In this document: in pieces, positions 46,229 to 56,520 of the stretch
Layout of the letters: each line of letters begins with the position of its first letter
How positions within the stretch are numbered: position 1 is the first letter of the stretch
Assembly: GCA_027943245.1 (NCBI GenBank)
Contig: JANDJZ010001747.1
Location: 62,001-126,000 of the forward strand
From: Acanthamoeba sp. SK_2022b
Taxonomy: Eukaryota; Discosea; Longamoebia; Acanthamoebidae
DNA: 64,000 nt
Direction: 5' to 3'
The notes under the pieces: model-generated
Told to the model about the DNA's origin: nothing
What the model saw: only the letters and a program-made list of their open reading frames with translations
Databases searched by the model: none
Translations under genes and position numbers: made by a program

Positions 46229-46944
46229 GGCAGTTTGCGGTAGCTCTTGGTCGCGCCCACCGCGCGGCTGAGAGACGGTTTTCTCGCCCCCAGTTTCATC
46301 GGCGTGGGCGTCAGCGGCAAGGTGCGTTTGCGCGCCACAATCACGCTCATGCAGCCCAGCGCCGGCAAATGGGTGCATAAAAATTTTCCACCCTGGCGAT
46401 GCCACGGCAGCACGTGAAAACGCGCCTGGTGCAGCACCTCATAATTCAGCAGGCTAAGCCAATCCAGCAGCCGCATCTGGGTAAACATGCGGCTGACATA
46501 GGGCTGACGATGACGCAATCCGGGCACCAGCTTGCCCAATCCCAACAGGCTGAACGGATTGAAGCTGCTGATAACCAACCAGCCGTCGTCGATCAATACC
46601 CTGTCCACCTCGCGCAACATGCGGTGCGGATCGTCCGCGTAGGACAGCGTATGCGCCAACAGGCAGGCATCCACCGACTTGGCGGCAAACGGCAGTTGAT
46701 AAGCATCGGCGATCACCTGCAGCCCTTCGCCCTCCAGCCCTACGTTGACCTGATGGGAAATCGCACATTTGTCCGTGGCCAACTCGGCGCTGAGCATGCC
46801 CATCTTCAGCAGATGGAAACCGAACAGCTTCGGCCACCAGGGTTGCAACTGCCGCTCGAGCGCTTCACGATAGTACTCCCCCCACGGCAGCGCCGCCCAA
46901 GACTGCGGGCCGGTGAGCTTTTGTAGAGTATGGGCTGGTTTCAT
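46225..46944 (-). CDS. yafS: SAM-dependent methyltransferase-like protein YafS
   Basis: The 239 residues form a class I methyltransferase-like domain of the Methyltransf_11 type. [34 protein letters not shown] (adjoining blocks, about 78-111) covers motifs II to IV, and [20 protein letters not shown] is the post-motif strand. The usual glycine-rich motif I is poorly kept, so SAM binding is not assured. The substrate is unknown. It lies between rnhA and gloB as in E. coli, divergent from gloB. Confidence 0.88.
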   Translation of the reverse strand: MKPAHTLQKLTGPQSWAALPWGEYYREALERQLQPWWPKLFGFHLLKMGMLSAELATDKCAISHQVNVGLEGEGLQVIADAYQLPFAAKSVDACLLAHTLSYADDPHRMLREVDRVLIDDGWLVISSFNPFSLLGLGKLVPGLRHRQPYVSRMFTQMRLLDWLSLLNYEVLHQARFHVLPWHRQGGKFLCTHLPALGCMSVIVARKRTLPLTPTPMKLGARKPSLSRAVGATKSYRKLP

Positions 46945-46988
46945 GATTTATTATCTTCTTTCAAGCCGTTGCCAACGAGAGGTACACC

Positions 46989-47744
46989 ATGAATCTTATC
47001 AGCATTCCCGCCTTCCAGGACAATTACATTTGGTTATTGGATGACCGGCAGGGACGCTGCATTATCGTCGATCCGGGTGAGGCGCAGCCGGTGCTCGAAG
47101 CGCTGCAGCGCCTGCAGCTGGTGCCGGCGGCGATCCTGCTGACCCACCACCATCACGATCACGTCGGCGGCGTGGCGCAGATCGTGGCCCAGTATCCCGG
47201 CCTGGCCGTCTATGGGCCGCAAGAAACCGCAGACAAAGGCGCCAATCACATCGTCCGCGACGGCGACACCTTTGACATCGATGGCCGCCAGTACAGGACG
47301 TTCGCCGTCCCCGGCCATACGTTAGGCCATGTGGCATTCTATAGTGCACCTTATCTGTTCTGCGGCGACACAATGTTCTCTGCCGGCTGCGGCAGGCTGT
47401 TTGAAGGCACCGCCAAACAAATGTACGACTCATTTCAACAACTCGCGCAACTTCCCGATAACACCTTAATTTGCTGCGCGCATGAATATACTCTTTCAAA
47501 TCTTAAGTTTGCGCGGGCTATTTTGCCGGAAGATCGAGAGATTGAAACATATCAACAACATGTTGAAGCGTTAAGGGCAAAAGTCCAAGCCAGCGTGCCG
47601 ACCACATTGCAATTAGAGCGCAAAATTAACCTGTTTTTACGTTGCCATGACACTGATTTACAAAAGAAATTAGGCTTTAATTCACCACCGGAAAGCCTTC
47701 ATTCAGTTTTTTCCGAATTACGCCTGCGGAAAGATAACTTCTAA
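46989..47744 (+). CDS. gloB: Hydroxyacylglutathione hydrolase (glyoxalase II)
   Basis: GloB hydrolyses S-D-lactoylglutathione, the second step of methylglyoxal detoxification. The 251-residue metallo-beta-lactamase-fold enzyme has the metal motif [42 protein letters not shown] and [14 protein letters not shown]. Codon use shifts to a more AT-rich style in its second half and in the following mltD; E. coli shows the same gene order. The RBS is GAGAGG before the ATG. Confidence 0.96.
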   Translation: MNLISIPAFQDNYIWLLDDRQGRCIIVDPGEAQPVLEALQRLQLVPAAILLTHHHHDHVGGVAQIVAQYPGLAVYGPQETADKGANHIVRDGDTFDIDGRQYRTFAVPGHTLGHVAFYSAPYLFCGDTMFSAGCGRLFEGTAKQMYDSFQQLAQLPDNTLICCAHEYTLSNLKFARAILPEDREIETYQQHVEALRAKVQASVPTTLQLERKINLFLRCHDTDLQKKLGFNSPPESLHSVFSELRLRKDNF

Positions 47745-47815
47745 GCTTTTAGTTGTGTTATTTGGCGAAGCAAAGTATTATTGCTCGTCTTTTAAGCAAC
47801 TACATTGACACACAC

Positions 47816-49198
47816 ATGAAGGCTAAAGCGATATTTCTCGCCTCAGTCTTGCTAGTGGGTTGCCAGTCGTCCAGGCAGGACGCACCGGCGCCAGAACAGC
47901 ATGCACAGAGTTTGTCTTCGGCTGGTCAAGATGGTGAAGCAGGAGAGTACACAGCAAATGGCCGAGCGAGCTCGGCGCGGTGGTTGGATAACAACAGTCC
48001 CGCCGCGCAACAGGACCTGTGGAACTTCATTAGCGACGAGCTGAAGATGGAGGTTCCGGAAAATTCCCGGATCCGTGATCAGAAAAGAAAGTATTTAAAA
48101 AGTAAGAGCTATCTCCACGATGTAACATTACGGGCAGAGCCGTACATGTACTGGATAGTCGGGCAGATTAAGAAACGTAATATGCCGATGGAACTGGTAC
48201 TGCTACCCATAGTGGAGAGCGCTTTTGACCCACACGCCACGTCAAGTGCCAACGCCGCAGGGCTATGGCAAATCGTGCCGCAAACGGGTCGCAATTATGG
48301 TTTGAAAAACAATCAGTGGTATGACGGTCGACGCGATGTCGTCGCCTCGACAACCGCTGCGCTTAACATGATGCAACGCTTGAACCGCATGTTTAACGGC
48401 GACTGGTTATTGACCGTAGCCGCCTATAACAGTGGTGAAGGCCGCGTGATGCAAGCGGTGAAGGCAAACAAACGCCAGGGTAAGCCAACCAATTTCTGGG
48501 CACTGTCGCTTCCGCGTGAAACGTCAATCTATGTCCCGAAAATGCTGGCGCTGAGCGACATCATCAAGAACAGCAAGAAGTACGGCGTGAAACTCCCGAA
48601 AACGGATGAAACCCGTGCGCTAGCGCGTATCGATGTCGGACAGCAGATCCAGCTGACTCAGGCGGCTGAGATGGCAGGGCTTTCGGTCACCAAGATGAAA
48701 GCGTATAACCCAGGTTACAAAAAAGGCGTTACGGCACCTAACGGGCCCCATTACATCATGGTTCCTAAAGGGCACGCCGATCAGCTGAAAGACTCGCTGG
48801 CCGATGGCCAGATCGCCGTGACTCAGCCAACGACGCAGTTGGCGAAGAACAGCGGTTTGTCCGGTGGCAGTTCGTATAAAGTACGCTCCGGCGACACTTT
48901 ATCGGGCATTGCCAAGCGGCTGAACGTTAAGACCAGCGATTTGCAGAGTTGGAACAACTTGCGCGCCAAGAGCGCCTTAAAAGTTGGGCAAACCCTGCAA
49001 GTGGCCAGCAATACGGGCAGTAACAGCAGTATCACCTATCAGGTTCGCAAAGGTGATTCGCTCGCCAGCATTGCACGTCGTCACGGCGTCGATATTAACG
49101 ACGTGATGCGTTGGAATTCAACGCTCGGTAAAGGCAGTCTGCAACCCGGTCTGAAGTTGACCCTGTTTGTCGGCAACAAGCTAACGCCGGATACCTAA
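47816..49198 (+). CDS. mltD: Membrane-bound lytic murein transglycosylase D
   Basis: MltD cleaves peptidoglycan glycan strands with formation of 1,6-anhydromuramic acid. The start at 47816 (MKAKAIFLASVLLVGC) gives a lipoprotein signal with Cys16; a longer frame from 47753 is not used. The transglycosylase domain (about 95-250) has the catalytic Glu in LPIVESAFDPHA, followed by GLWQIVPQTGRNYGL and AAYNSGEGRV. Two LysM modules (about 345-390 and 405-450) bind glycan. The protein has 460 residues. Confidence 0.95.
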   Translation: MKAKAIFLASVLLVGCQSSRQDAPAPEQHAQSLSSAGQDGEAGEYTANGRASSARWLDNNSPAAQQDLWNFISDELKMEVPENSRIRDQKRKYLKSKSYLHDVTLRAEPYMYWIVGQIKKRNMPMELVLLPIVESAFDPHATSSANAAGLWQIVPQTGRNYGLKNNQWYDGRRDVVASTTAALNMMQRLNRMFNGDWLLTVAAYNSGEGRVMQAVKANKRQGKPTNFWALSLPRETSIYVPKMLALSDIIKNSKKYGVKLPKTDETRALARIDVGQQIQLTQAAEMAGLSVTKMKAYNPGYKKGVTAPNGPHYIMVPKGHADQLKDSLADGQIAVTQPTTQLAKNSGLSGGSSYKVRSGDTLSGIAKRLNVKTSDLQSWNNLRAKSALKVGQTLQVASNTGSNSSITYQVRKGDSLASIARRHGVDINDVMRWNSTLGKGSLQPGLKLTLFVGNKLTPDT

Positions 49199-49210
49199 GT
49201 TTCCGGCACA

Positions 49211-49238
49211 AAAAAAGCACCCCTCGGGGTGCTTTTTT
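49211..49238 (+). terminator. Terminator between mltD and yafD
   Basis: AAAAAAGCACCCC and GGGGTGCTTTTTT meet around a two-base gap. The symmetry allows use by both convergent genes. Confidence 0.93.
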
Positions 49239-49250
49239 ATTACCTGCGAT

Positions 49251-50045
49251 TCACCAGACGGGGGAGTCTTTTTCCGGGTGGAACTCCACCAACAACGGAT
49301 TGTGATCCGACGCGCTGGTCACCAGCACCGAGGCCTCAACAACACCCAGGTTACGGTAAAACACGAAGTCCAGCGGGCGACCAAAGGCCTTGCGACGATG
49401 ATCGTCGGTGAAGCTAACCTCGCGCAGCGCCATTTCGCCGGCAAAGTCATACAGCGCGTTGATACGTTTACGGCTCCAGGCGTTGAAGTCCCCCGCCATG
49501 ATCACCGGCCCCCGATGGCTGGCGATCTGCTCGCCAATCGGCCCCAGCTGCTTGCTGTAGACGTCGACTCCCAGGCTGAAGTTCACCGCATGGATATTCA
49601 CCACCATCAACAGCTCGCCATTGTACAGCGGGTAAACGGTGATCAAGGCCGATTTGGACAGCCGCAGCAGCGGCTCACGCTCACGCAGCGGGCAGCAGTA
49701 AACCGGATGAGCGGCTGCCAGCGTCATCACGCCGGAAGGATGTTGCGGCAACACAAAGGCCGGCACCTGATCGGCCGCCAGATAGTTGGCGGTAGCGTAG
49801 CTCACCAGCTCCGGCGTGGTTTGCGCCTCTTGCAACAACACCAGCTGCGCATCTTTGCCATGATTTTTCAGCACCGAAAGCCAGTCGGCTCGTTGCTGTT
49901 TGAAAATATTCCATACCATGACGCGCAGAGCGCCGGTCGTCGGCAGCGCAGCCCCTGGCGGCAACGGCTGGTTAACGGCGCCAGGAAAAATTCGTTCGAC
50001 TGGCTGGCCTGCAACATACCTCATTGCATAAGTTCGTTTCGGCAC
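49251..50045 (-). CDS. yafD: Endonuclease/exonuclease/phosphatase-fold protein YafD
   Basis: YafD has the EEP fold of DNase I-like phosphoesterases; in E. coli it has been linked to stress tolerance, but the substrate is not firmly known. The 264 residues show metal and catalytic motifs: [42 protein letters not shown] and [12 protein letters not shown]. Translation starts at GTG 50045 (an AGGCG lies eight bases upstream), matching the E. coli N-terminus. It is divergent from yafC. Confidence 0.92.
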   Translation of the reverse strand: MPKRTYAMRYVAGQPVERIFPGAVNQPLPPGAALPTTGALRVMVWNIFKQQRADWLSVLKNHGKDAQLVLLQEAQTTPELVSYATANYLAADQVPAFVLPQHPSGVMTLAAAHPVYCCPLREREPLLRLSKSALITVYPLYNGELLMVVNIHAVNFSLGVDVYSKQLGPIGEQIASHRGPVIMAGDFNAWSRKRINALYDFAGEMALREVSFTDDHRRKAFGRPLDFVFYRNLGVVEASVLVTSASDHNPLLVEFHPEKDSPVW

Positions 50046-50375
50046 GCGATTCGCCTATTACCCATTAGCATGAAACTGGCGATGAAGACTTCGCCAACGG
50101 TGAATTGATTATACGCCTGCCCCGCACAGAGGGCATGGCTTTTGCGGGCATAACCTTTTCAGTTATAGGGGCCGTCTGCGGTGATTTCAATATTCTGAGG
50201 GTATAGCTGTGTAAAGGTGACGCATCAGAGGTGAAAAATGCGAAAAGGCCAGCAAAATGCGCACGGGATATCGGAATGTACAGGTTCGCGCTCAAGTGGG
50301 TGACGGCGATGCTCCGACGTGATTAAATGACGAAATCGCTCAAAATTTCAAACGATGTTTGCCTGTGGAGCAAAA
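50046..50375. promoter_or_regulatory. Intergenic region between yafD and yafC
   Basis: This 330-bp gap separates two divergent genes and must hold both promoters. I see no further gene, no strong inverted repeat and no recognisable operator. Confidence 0.4.
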
Positions 50376-51260
50376 ATGAAAGCGAATTCGGACGAGCTTA
50401 TCACCTTCGTCACCGTAGTGGAGAGCGGCAGCTTCAGCCGGGCGGCAGAGCGCCTGCAGCAGGCCAACTCCGTGGTTAGCCGTACGGTAAAAAAACTGGA
50501 GAGCAAGCTGGGCGTGACCCTGCTCAACCGTACGACACGCCAAATCAGCCTGACACAGGAAGGCGAAAACTACTTTCGGCAGGTGCAAAAGGTGTTGAGC
50601 GATATGGCCGCAGCGGAAAATGCGTTGCTGGAAAGCCGCCAACGCCCGCAGGGGCTGCTGCGCGTCGATGCCGCAACGCCGGTCGTCTTGCATCTGTTGA
50701 CGCCGCTGGTCGCCGAGTTTCGTGAACGCTATCCGGAAATGTCGCTATCGTTAGTCTCTTCGGAAAACTTCATCAATCTGATCGAACGGAAAGTGGATAT
50801 CGCAATCCGCGTCGGCGAGCTGACGGACTCTACGCTGAAAGCGCGCAAGCTAATGGCCAGCTATCGGCGCATCCTGGCCTCCCCCGCCTACCTGGCGCAG
50901 TATGGCGCGCCAAAGACGGTGGCCGATCTGGAACACCATTGCTGCATCGGCTTTAACGACCTGCCTAACCTAAACCGCTGGCCGCTGGCCTGTGCCGATG
51001 GTCGCCAACTGGAGATCGTTCCAGGGCTGACCACCAACAGCGGCGAAACCCAGCGCCACCTGTGCCTGCACGGCAACGGCATCGCCTGCCTGTCGGACTT
51101 TATGAGTGATGAAGACGTCAAACGCGGGGATCTGGTCCCCCTTCTGGTGGGGGACACGCTGCCACTCGAAATGCCGATCAACGCGGTGTACTACAGCGAT
51201 AGCGCCGTCAGTAACCGCCTGCGCAGCTTTATCGATTTTATCAGCGAGCGGTTAAAGTGA
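50376..51260 (+). CDS. yafC: LysR-family transcriptional regulator YafC
   Basis: The 294-residue protein has a LysR helix-turn-helix (residues 1-60; [29 protein letters not shown], adjoining blocks) and a two-lobed effector domain from about 90 on. The ATG at 50376 ([11 protein letters not shown]) equals the start of the E. coli protein; seven codons upstream are dispensable. Targets are unknown; the divergent yafD and the following dkgB are the nearest candidates. It ends in a terminator shared with dkgB. Confidence 0.92.
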   Translation: MKANSDELITFVTVVESGSFSRAAERLQQANSVVSRTVKKLESKLGVTLLNRTTRQISLTQEGENYFRQVQKVLSDMAAAENALLESRQRPQGLLRVDAATPVVLHLLTPLVAEFRERYPEMSLSLVSSENFINLIERKVDIAIRVGELTDSTLKARKLMASYRRILASPAYLAQYGAPKTVADLEHHCCIGFNDLPNLNRWPLACADGRQLEIVPGLTTNSGETQRHLCLHGNGIACLSDFMSDEDVKRGDLVPLLVGDTLPLEMPINAVYYSDSAVSNRLRSFIDFISERLK

Positions 51261-51266
51261 TAAAAA

Positions 51267-51286
51267 AGGCGCTCTCTCGAGCGCCT
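51267..51286. terminator. Terminator between yafC and dkgB
   Basis: Arms AGGCGCTC and GAGCGCCT enclose a TCTC loop with six A before it. The T-run is on the minus side, so it best serves dkgB. Confidence 0.65.
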
Positions 51287-51306
51287 GAGGTCATCATATC
51301 TGAAGA

Positions 51307-52110
51307 TTAGTCCCAGTCGGGTGCCAGACCTTCCGGGCTGACCAACCGGCCGTTGCTTTCCAGCGCGGCAATCTGTGCCATATCTTCATCACTCAGCTGC
51401 AGCTGCTGCGCTAGCAGGTTGCTTCCCAGGTTTTCACGCTTGGTCGAGGAAGGGATCACCGCGTAGCCGAGCTTCAGCGCCCAGGCCAGGACCACCTGTG
51501 CCGGCGTCGCCTTGTGCCGCGCCGCGATACGCTTGATCGTCTCCTCTTGCAACGCTTTGCCATACGCCAGCGTCATATAAGAGGTGATGGCAATGCCATG
51601 CTGCCGTGCGAACGCCACCACTTTCTCATTCTGCAAGAACGGCGACAGTTCGATCTGGTTGGTTGCGATCTGAACGGCACCGACCGCGTCAATCGCCTGC
51701 TGCATCAGATCGACCGTGAAATTGGATACCCCTATCTGACGGGTTAGCCCCAATCGCTTGGCTTCCAGCAATTCAGCCATAAACTCGGCGACCGACACTT
51801 CATCATTTGGCGATGGCCAGTGAATCAATGTCAGATCGACATACGAGGTCTGCAGTTTGACCAAGCTGTCTCGCAGGCTGGGAATTAATGACCCCTTGGC
51901 CAGATTCGCGATCCAGATTTTGGTCGTGATGAACAGTTCGTCACGCGGCACACCGCTGGCGGCGATAGCCTGGCCGACGGCCGCTTCGTTTTCATAGATC
52001 TGTGCGGTATCGATAGCCCGATAGCCCAGTTCCAGCGCCGTGCTCACCGAGTCGATAACGACCTGATCCTGAAGGCGGAAAGTACCTAAACCAAATGCAG
52101 GAATGCTCAC
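51307..52110 (-). CDS. dkgB: 2,5-didehydrogluconate reductase B (aldo-keto reductase)
   Basis: DkgB is an NADPH-dependent aldo-keto reductase acting on 2,5-diketogluconate and small aldehydes such as methylglyoxal. The 267 residues form the AKR barrel: [21 protein letters not shown] with catalytic Asp and Tyr, TKIWI with the Lys, and LTLIHWPSP with the His. [14 protein letters not shown] binds NADPH. It is the gene next to the tRNA-Asp remnant, as next to aspU in E. coli. Confidence 0.95.
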   Translation of the reverse strand: MSIPAFGLGTFRLQDQVVIDSVSTALELGYRAIDTAQIYENEAAVGQAIAASGVPRDELFITTKIWIANLAKGSLIPSLRDSLVKLQTSYVDLTLIHWPSPNDEVSVAEFMAELLEAKRLGLTRQIGVSNFTVDLMQQAIDAVGAVQIATNQIELSPFLQNEKVVAFARQHGIAITSYMTLAYGKALQEETIKRIAARHKATPAQVVLAWALKLGYAVIPSSTKRENLGSNLLAQQLQLSDEDMAQIAALESNGRLVSPEGLAPDWD

Positions 52111-52286
52111 AATGTTTACTCTCTCATTAGTGGATAAATAGCGATGCGAGAGAGTATGGCAATATTTTTAGTGAGCAAAAACGCCAGGTTCGGCATAAGA
52201 CTTTTGATCAACAGGCAACAATATTGAGGAAAAGCGGCAGGAGCGGTGGCAATTTCGACGATATTCCGTGAATTTTGCATATGAAA

Positions 52287-52313
52287 AAGCCCTGAGTCAG
52301 AGACTCAGGGCTT
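52287..52313 (-). terminator. Terminator of the tRNA-Glu/tRNA-Asp transcript
   Basis: A perfect 12-bp stem (AAGCCCTGAGTC / GACTCAGGGCTT) with an AGA loop is followed on minus by TTTTTCAT. It lies eleven bases after the tRNA-Asp CCA end. The arms resemble the orphan hairpin at 44767-44796. Confidence 0.92.
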
Positions 52314-52323
52314 ATCAATTAAG

Positions 52324-52400
52324 TGGCGGAACGGACGGGGCTCGAACCCGCGACCCCCTGCGTGACAGGCAGGTATTCTAACCAACTGAACTACCGCTCC
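52324..52400 (-). tRNA. aspU: tRNA-Asp (anticodon GTC)
   Basis: The minus strand folds as a 77-nt tRNA with encoded CCA: acceptor GGAGCGG, anticodon loop CTGTCAC, T-arm GGTTCGAGC. The position next to dkgB equals aspU at the end of E. coli rrnH. The sequence is intact. Confidence 0.97.
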
Positions 52401-52666
52401 ACCGATTCTTTTACGTTGCATCTCTCGATGCCGGCAAAATCGCGCTCTGCGACTTGCGCATTACCAGTCGTCACACTGATAACGTATGACAGGTTACTCT
52501 TTATCCCAGTACATCTACGGAGGGATAAATTTCAGCCGTCATGTTTCAATTTTCAGCTTGTTCCAGATTGTTAAAGAGCAATATCTTAAACATGACTCGC
52601 AAGTCATCTTTAAGATTTTTTCGGTTATCGCTAACCGGTGATAATGTCTTTCACTCATTATCGGAA
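52401..52666 (-). other. rRNA-operon spacer remnants: 16S-23S spacer with boxA joined to 5S-tRNA-Asp spacer
   Basis: Read on minus after tRNA-Glu, the sequence contains a hairpin region and then TTGCTCTTTAACAATCTGGA plus AAGCTGAAAATTGAAACA (about 52545-52585), the boxA-bearing end of an enterobacterial 16S-23S spacer. In a normal operon 23S rRNA follows. Here about 150 bases of other sequence lead straight to tRNA-Asp, and no 23S or 5S sequence is present. Confidence 0.75.
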
Positions 52667-52742
52667 TGGCGTCCCCAAGGGGATTCGAACCCCTGTTACA
52701 GCCGTGAAAGGGCAGTGTCCTAGGCCTCTAGACGATGGGGAC
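52667..52742 (-). tRNA. gltW: tRNA-Glu (anticodon TTC)
   Basis: This is a 76-nt tRNA on minus with CCA: acceptor GTCCCCA, anticodon loop CTTTCAC, T-arm GGTTCGAAT. In enterobacteria this tRNA normally lies inside the 16S-23S spacer. The preceding bases (TTTTCGT) also match that spacer, but no 16S rRNA lies upstream. Confidence 0.97.
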
Positions 52743-52867
52743 ACGAAAATCCGATTAAACTGAATAACTTAATCGGTTCGTATCAGCATGAATGACTCAT
52801 GGCATCAACAGGTAGCTCTCACTGACCCGGCGGCTTGTCAGTCGTTGTCCCCGGTCAGTGGAGGCGC

Positions 52868-52895
52868 ATTATAGGGAGTTCTCGGCGGGCCGCAA
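52868..52895 (-). promoter_or_regulatory. rrn P1-type promoter
   Basis: On minus TTGCGG (52890-52895), a 16-base spacer ending ACTCCC, TATAAT (52868-52873) and the discriminator GCGCCTCC reproduce an E. coli rrn P1 core. An A/T-rich UP-element-like stretch (about 52897-52925) lies upstream. The promoter reads into tRNA-Glu after about 120 bases. Confidence 0.85.
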
Positions 52896-53034
52896 CCCCT
52901 AATTGCAAAAAACTTTTCAATCGCTCAAATAATCACCCGAAATGCCTTTTTAGGATGTTTATTAGTCAAAAAATACCACTTTTAGCACAGTAATAGCGGC
53001 AAACCCTGTAAATAGGGACAAACGAAGATAAAGA

Positions 53035-53060
53035 AAAGGGAGCGGTCGCCCGCTCCCTTT
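53035..53060 (-). terminator. Terminator of clpB
   Basis: A perfect 11-bp stem (AAAGGGAGCGG / CCGCTCCCTTT) with a TCGC loop lies 24 bases after the clpB stop; T-rich sequence follows on minus. Confidence 0.9.
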
Positions 53061-53084
53061 CATCTTTATTACGCTCGATTGCCG

Positions 53085-55658
53085 TTATTGGCGTGCAACG
53101 ATATGGTCGTTTTCCACATCCAACGTGACCAGCTTGCCGGGGATCAGCTTGCCGGACAGTATTTGCTGCGCCAGCGGGTTCTCGATCTCCTGCTGAATAG
53201 CGCGTTTCAACGGACGCGCACCATATACAGGGTCGTAACCGGTTTTGCTCAACAGCGCCAGGGCCGGTTCGGTCATGGTCACTTCGTAACCGCGCTCTTC
53301 CAAACGCTTGTAGAGACGCGACAGCTGAATCTTGGCAATTGCAGCAATGTGTTTCTCGCCCAGCGGATGGAACACCACCACTTCGTCGATACGGTTGATG
53401 AACTCCGGACGGAAGTGGTGACTCACCATCTCCATCACCGACTCTTTCATCTGCGCGTAGTTCATCTGACCGAAATGCTCTTGGATCAGATCTGAGCCCA
53501 GGTTGGACGTCATGATCACCACGGTATTGCGGAAATCGACGGTACGGCCTTGACCATCGGTCAGTCGGCCGTCATCCAACACCTGCAACAGAATATTGAA
53601 TACGTCCGGGTGCGCTTTCTCGACTTCATCCAGCAGAATCACCGAATAAGGCCGGCGGCGCACGGCCTCCGTGAGGTAACCGCCCTCTTCATAGCCGACA
53701 TAACCCGGAGGCGCGCCGACCAGACGAGAAACGGAGTGTTTCTCCATAAACTCGGACATGTCGATACGCACCATGGCGTCGTCGCTGTCGAACAGGAACG
53801 AAGCCAGCGCTTTGCAGAGCTCGGTTTTCCCCACCCCGGTCGGGCCGAGGAACAGGAACGAACCAATCGGCCGGTTAGGATCGGACAATCCGGCGCGGCT
53901 GCGGCGGATAGCATTCGAGACCGCGCTGACCGCTTCGTCCTGGCCGATAACCCGTGAATGCAGCTCTTGCTCCAGGCGCAGCAGTTTGTCACGCTCTCCT
54001 TCCAGCATTCTGGCAACCGGGATACCGGTCGCACGCGCCAGCACTTCGGCAATCTCCGCATCGGTCACCCGATTGCGCAGCAGTTTCATGCTCTTGCCTT
54101 CGGCCTGCGTGGCGGAGGCGAGCTGTTTCTCCAGCTCAGGGATTTTCCCGTACTGCAGTTCCGACATCCGCCCCAGATCGCCGACGCGGCGCGCCTGCTC
54201 CAGGGTGATTTTGGCCTGTTCGAGTTCGGCCTTGATGTTCTGGGTGCCGGAGAGCGAGGCTTTTTCCGCTTTCCACTCTTCTTCCAGCTCCGAATATTCG
54301 CGCTCTTTCTGTCCCAGCTCGTCGCTGAGCATGTCCAGGCGTTTCTTGCTGGCGTCGTCAGACTCTTTATTCAGCGCCTGCTGTTCCAGCTTCAACTGAA
54401 TGATGCGGCGTTCAAGTCTGTCGAGCGATTCCGGCTTGGAATCCATCTGCATACGAATGCTGGACGCCGCTTCGTCGATCAGGTCGATAGCCTTGTCCGG
54501 TAATTGACGATCGGCGATATAACGGTGCGAAAGCGTTGCCGCCGCCACAATGGCCGGGTCGGTGATCTGCACGTGGTGGTGCAGTTCGTAACGTTCTTTC
54601 AAGCCGCGCAGGATAGCGATGGTGTCTTCCACGCTCGGCTCCGCCACATACACTTTCTGGAAACGACGTTCGAGCGCCGCATCCTTTTCTATATACTGAC
54701 GGTACTCGTCGAGCGTAGTCGCACCGACGCAGTGCAGCTCGCCGCGCGCCAGCGCTGGTTTGAGCATGTTGCCCGCATCCATCGCGCCATCCGCCTTACC
54801 GGCGCCGACCATGGTGTGCAGTTCGTCGATAAACAGGATAACGCTGCCTTCCTGCTTGGCCAGATCGTTGAGCACGCCTTTCAGGCGCTCTTCAAACTCG
54901 CCGCGGTACTTGGCACCGGCGATCAAGGCGCCCATATCGAGGGACAATACGCGCTTGTGCTTCAGCCCTTCAGGCACTTCGCCGTTGATGATGCGCTGCG
55001 CCAGGCCTTCGACGATGGCGGTTTTACCCACGCCAGGTTCGCCGATCAGCACCGGGTTATTTTTGGTACGGCGCTGCAGTACCTGGATGGTACGGCGGAT
55101 CTCTTCGTCACGGCCGATTACCGGGTCAAGTTTGCCCTGCTCGGCGCGTTCGGTCAGATCGATCGTGTATTTCTTCAATGCTTGCCGTTGGTCTTCGGCG
55201 CCTTGGTCTTCCACGCTGTCACCGCCTCTCATTTGTTCAATGGCTTTGCTGATTTTGTCGGCCGTTGCGCCGGCCGCTTTCAACAAGTCGGTCAACGAGC
55301 CGCGGTCTTCCAGCACCGCAAGCACAAACAGCTCGGAAGAAATGAATTTGTCCGCGCGCTTCTGCGCCAGCTTGTCGCACAGGTTCAAGACGCGCACCAG
55401 CTCGTGGGACGGTTGAACGTCGCCACCGGTGCCTTCTACCTGCGGTAAACGGGACAGCGCCTGTTCGATTTCGGTGCGCACGCGCCCGGCATCGATACCT
55501 GCGGAAGTTAATAGTGGACGAACCGTGCCCCCTTCCTGATTGAGCAGGGCGCTCATCAGATGTAGCGGTTCAATAAACTGGTTGTCGTGCCCAAGGGCTA
55601 GTGACTGGGCATCGGCGAGGGCAAGCTGGAATTTGTTGGTAAGACGATCCAGACGCAT
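53085..55658 (-). CDS. clpB: Disaggregase ClpB (AAA+ chaperone)
   Basis: ClpB is the heat-shock disaggregase that works with DnaK to rescue aggregated proteins. The 857 residues equal the E. coli protein: N-domain (1-145), first AAA+ module with [17 protein letters not shown] (about 206), the coiled-coil middle domain (about 410-525), and the second AAA+ module with [17 protein letters not shown] (about 605). An internal start for the shorter form, used in E. coli, is plausible but was not verified. A sigma-32 promoter lies upstream. The neighbour at the 3' side is the rRNA-operon remnant. Confidence 0.97.
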   Translation of the reverse strand: MRLDRLTNKFQLALADAQSLALGHDNQFIEPLHLMSALLNQEGGTVRPLLTSAGIDAGRVRTEIEQALSRLPQVEGTGGDVQPSHELVRVLNLCDKLAQKRADKFISSELFVLAVLEDRGSLTDLLKAAGATADKISKAIEQMRGGDSVEDQGAEDQRQALKKYTIDLTERAEQGKLDPVIGRDEEIRRTIQVLQRRTKNNPVLIGEPGVGKTAIVEGLAQRIINGEVPEGLKHKRVLSLDMGALIAGAKYRGEFEERLKGVLNDLAKQEGSVILFIDELHTMVGAGKADGAMDAGNMLKPALARGELHCVGATTLDEYRQYIEKDAALERRFQKVYVAEPSVEDTIAILRGLKERYELHHHVQITDPAIVAAATLSHRYIADRQLPDKAIDLIDEAASSIRMQMDSKPESLDRLERRIIQLKLEQQALNKESDDASKKRLDMLSDELGQKEREYSELEEEWKAEKASLSGTQNIKAELEQAKITLEQARRVGDLGRMSELQYGKIPELEKQLASATQAEGKSMKLLRNRVTDAEIAEVLARATGIPVARMLEGERDKLLRLEQELHSRVIGQDEAVSAVSNAIRRSRAGLSDPNRPIGSFLFLGPTGVGKTELCKALASFLFDSDDAMVRIDMSEFMEKHSVSRLVGAPPGYVGYEEGGYLTEAVRRRPYSVILLDEVEKAHPDVFNILLQVLDDGRLTDGQGRTVDFRNTVVIMTSNLGSDLIQEHFGQMNYAQMKESVMEMVSHHFRPEFINRIDEVVVFHPLGEKHIAAIAKIQLSRLYKRLEERGYEVTMTEPALALLSKTGYDPVYGARPLKRAIQQEIENPLAQQILSGKLIPGKLVTLDVENDHIVARQ

Positions 55659-55695
55659 AACACCTCCAAGATGGGTCGAAATTGCTACTGGAGAT

Positions 55696-55724
55696 TAAAT
55701 GAGGTCATCCCTCAAATTTTCAAG
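55696..55724 (-). promoter_or_regulatory. Sigma-32 heat-shock promoter of clpB
   Basis: On minus CTTGAAA (55718-55724), a 14-base spacer and CTCATTTA (55696-55703) match the sigma-32 consensus and the known E. coli clpB promoter. It lies 38 bases before the start codon. Confidence 0.88.
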
Positions 55725-55788
55725 GTTATCTCGACGCTAAATTTTCGGTACAACGCCATGCGTCGTTGGATCGTCCTAATTCAATAGG

Positions 55789-56520
55789 TTATATCAGCCA
55801 GATTAAACTTGCCAGACGTCCGGTTATTCCATCGCGTCGATAGGAGAAAAAATGACTCTTTTCGTTAACCGTGCAGCGGTCACCACCATAGATGGCCTGC
55901 ACGCCTGCCCGCAACAAACGTTGGCGCGCCAGTAAGTAGATATTAGCCAAAAACTTATCGCCGTGCGGCATAAACGCCGCCGCGGCTTCGGCGTCTTCCG
56001 CCATAAAGGCGGCACGCACCTCCGGCCCGACTTCAAACTGCTGCGGGCCAATCGCCGGCCCCAGCCAGACGCGGATCTGGCCCGGTGCGGCGCTGAACGC
56101 CGCCACGGTTTGTTCCAGCACGCCGTGGCATAACCCACGCCAGCCGGCGTGGGCGGCGGCCACTTCATCGCCGTTCTGCGAGCAGAACAGCACCGGCAGA
56201 CAATCCGCCGTCATCACGGCACACACCTGCCCCGGCACGTTGCTGTACACCGCATCCGCCCGCAGATCGGCGGGCGTTTGCCCCGTCAACGTCACCACGC
56301 GGGTGCCGTGCACCTGCTCGAGCCACACCGGCATCTGCGGCAAGCCGGCGGCGGTAACCAACCGCTCCCGATTGCGCTTCACCGCTTGCTCCTCGTCACC
56401 GACGTGGGCACCGAGGTTCAGCGAGTCATAAGGCGGCAGGCTGATGCCGCCGCCGCGCGTGGTGCTGCAGGCCTTAACGCCGGGAGGCAACGGCCAGTCG
56501 GGCAGAATGAGTGAATTCAT
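55789..56520 (-). CDS. pgeF: PgeF/YfiH, peptidoglycan editing factor and purine nucleoside phosphorylase-like protein
   Basis: YfiH-family proteins have been reported as copper- or zinc-dependent laccase-like enzymes, purine nucleoside phosphorylases, and in E. coli as an editing factor that prevents misincorporation of serine into peptidoglycan. The 243 residues (same length as E. coli) keep the metal residues in WLEQVHGTRVV, TADCLPVLFCS and AAHAGWRGLCHGVL. The ATG at 56520 overlaps the rluD stop by one base (TAATG), so translation is coupled. The upstream frame over rluD is not coding. Confidence 0.94.
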   Translation of the reverse strand: MNSLILPDWPLPPGVKACSTTRGGGISLPPYDSLNLGAHVGDEEQAVKRNRERLVTAAGLPQMPVWLEQVHGTRVVTLTGQTPADLRADAVYSNVPGQVCAVMTADCLPVLFCSQNGDEVAAAHAGWRGLCHGVLEQTVAAFSAAPGQIRVWLGPAIGPQQFEVGPEVRAAFMAEDAEAAAAFMPHGDKFLANIYLLARQRLLRAGVQAIYGGDRCTVNEKSHFFSYRRDGITGRLASLIWLI

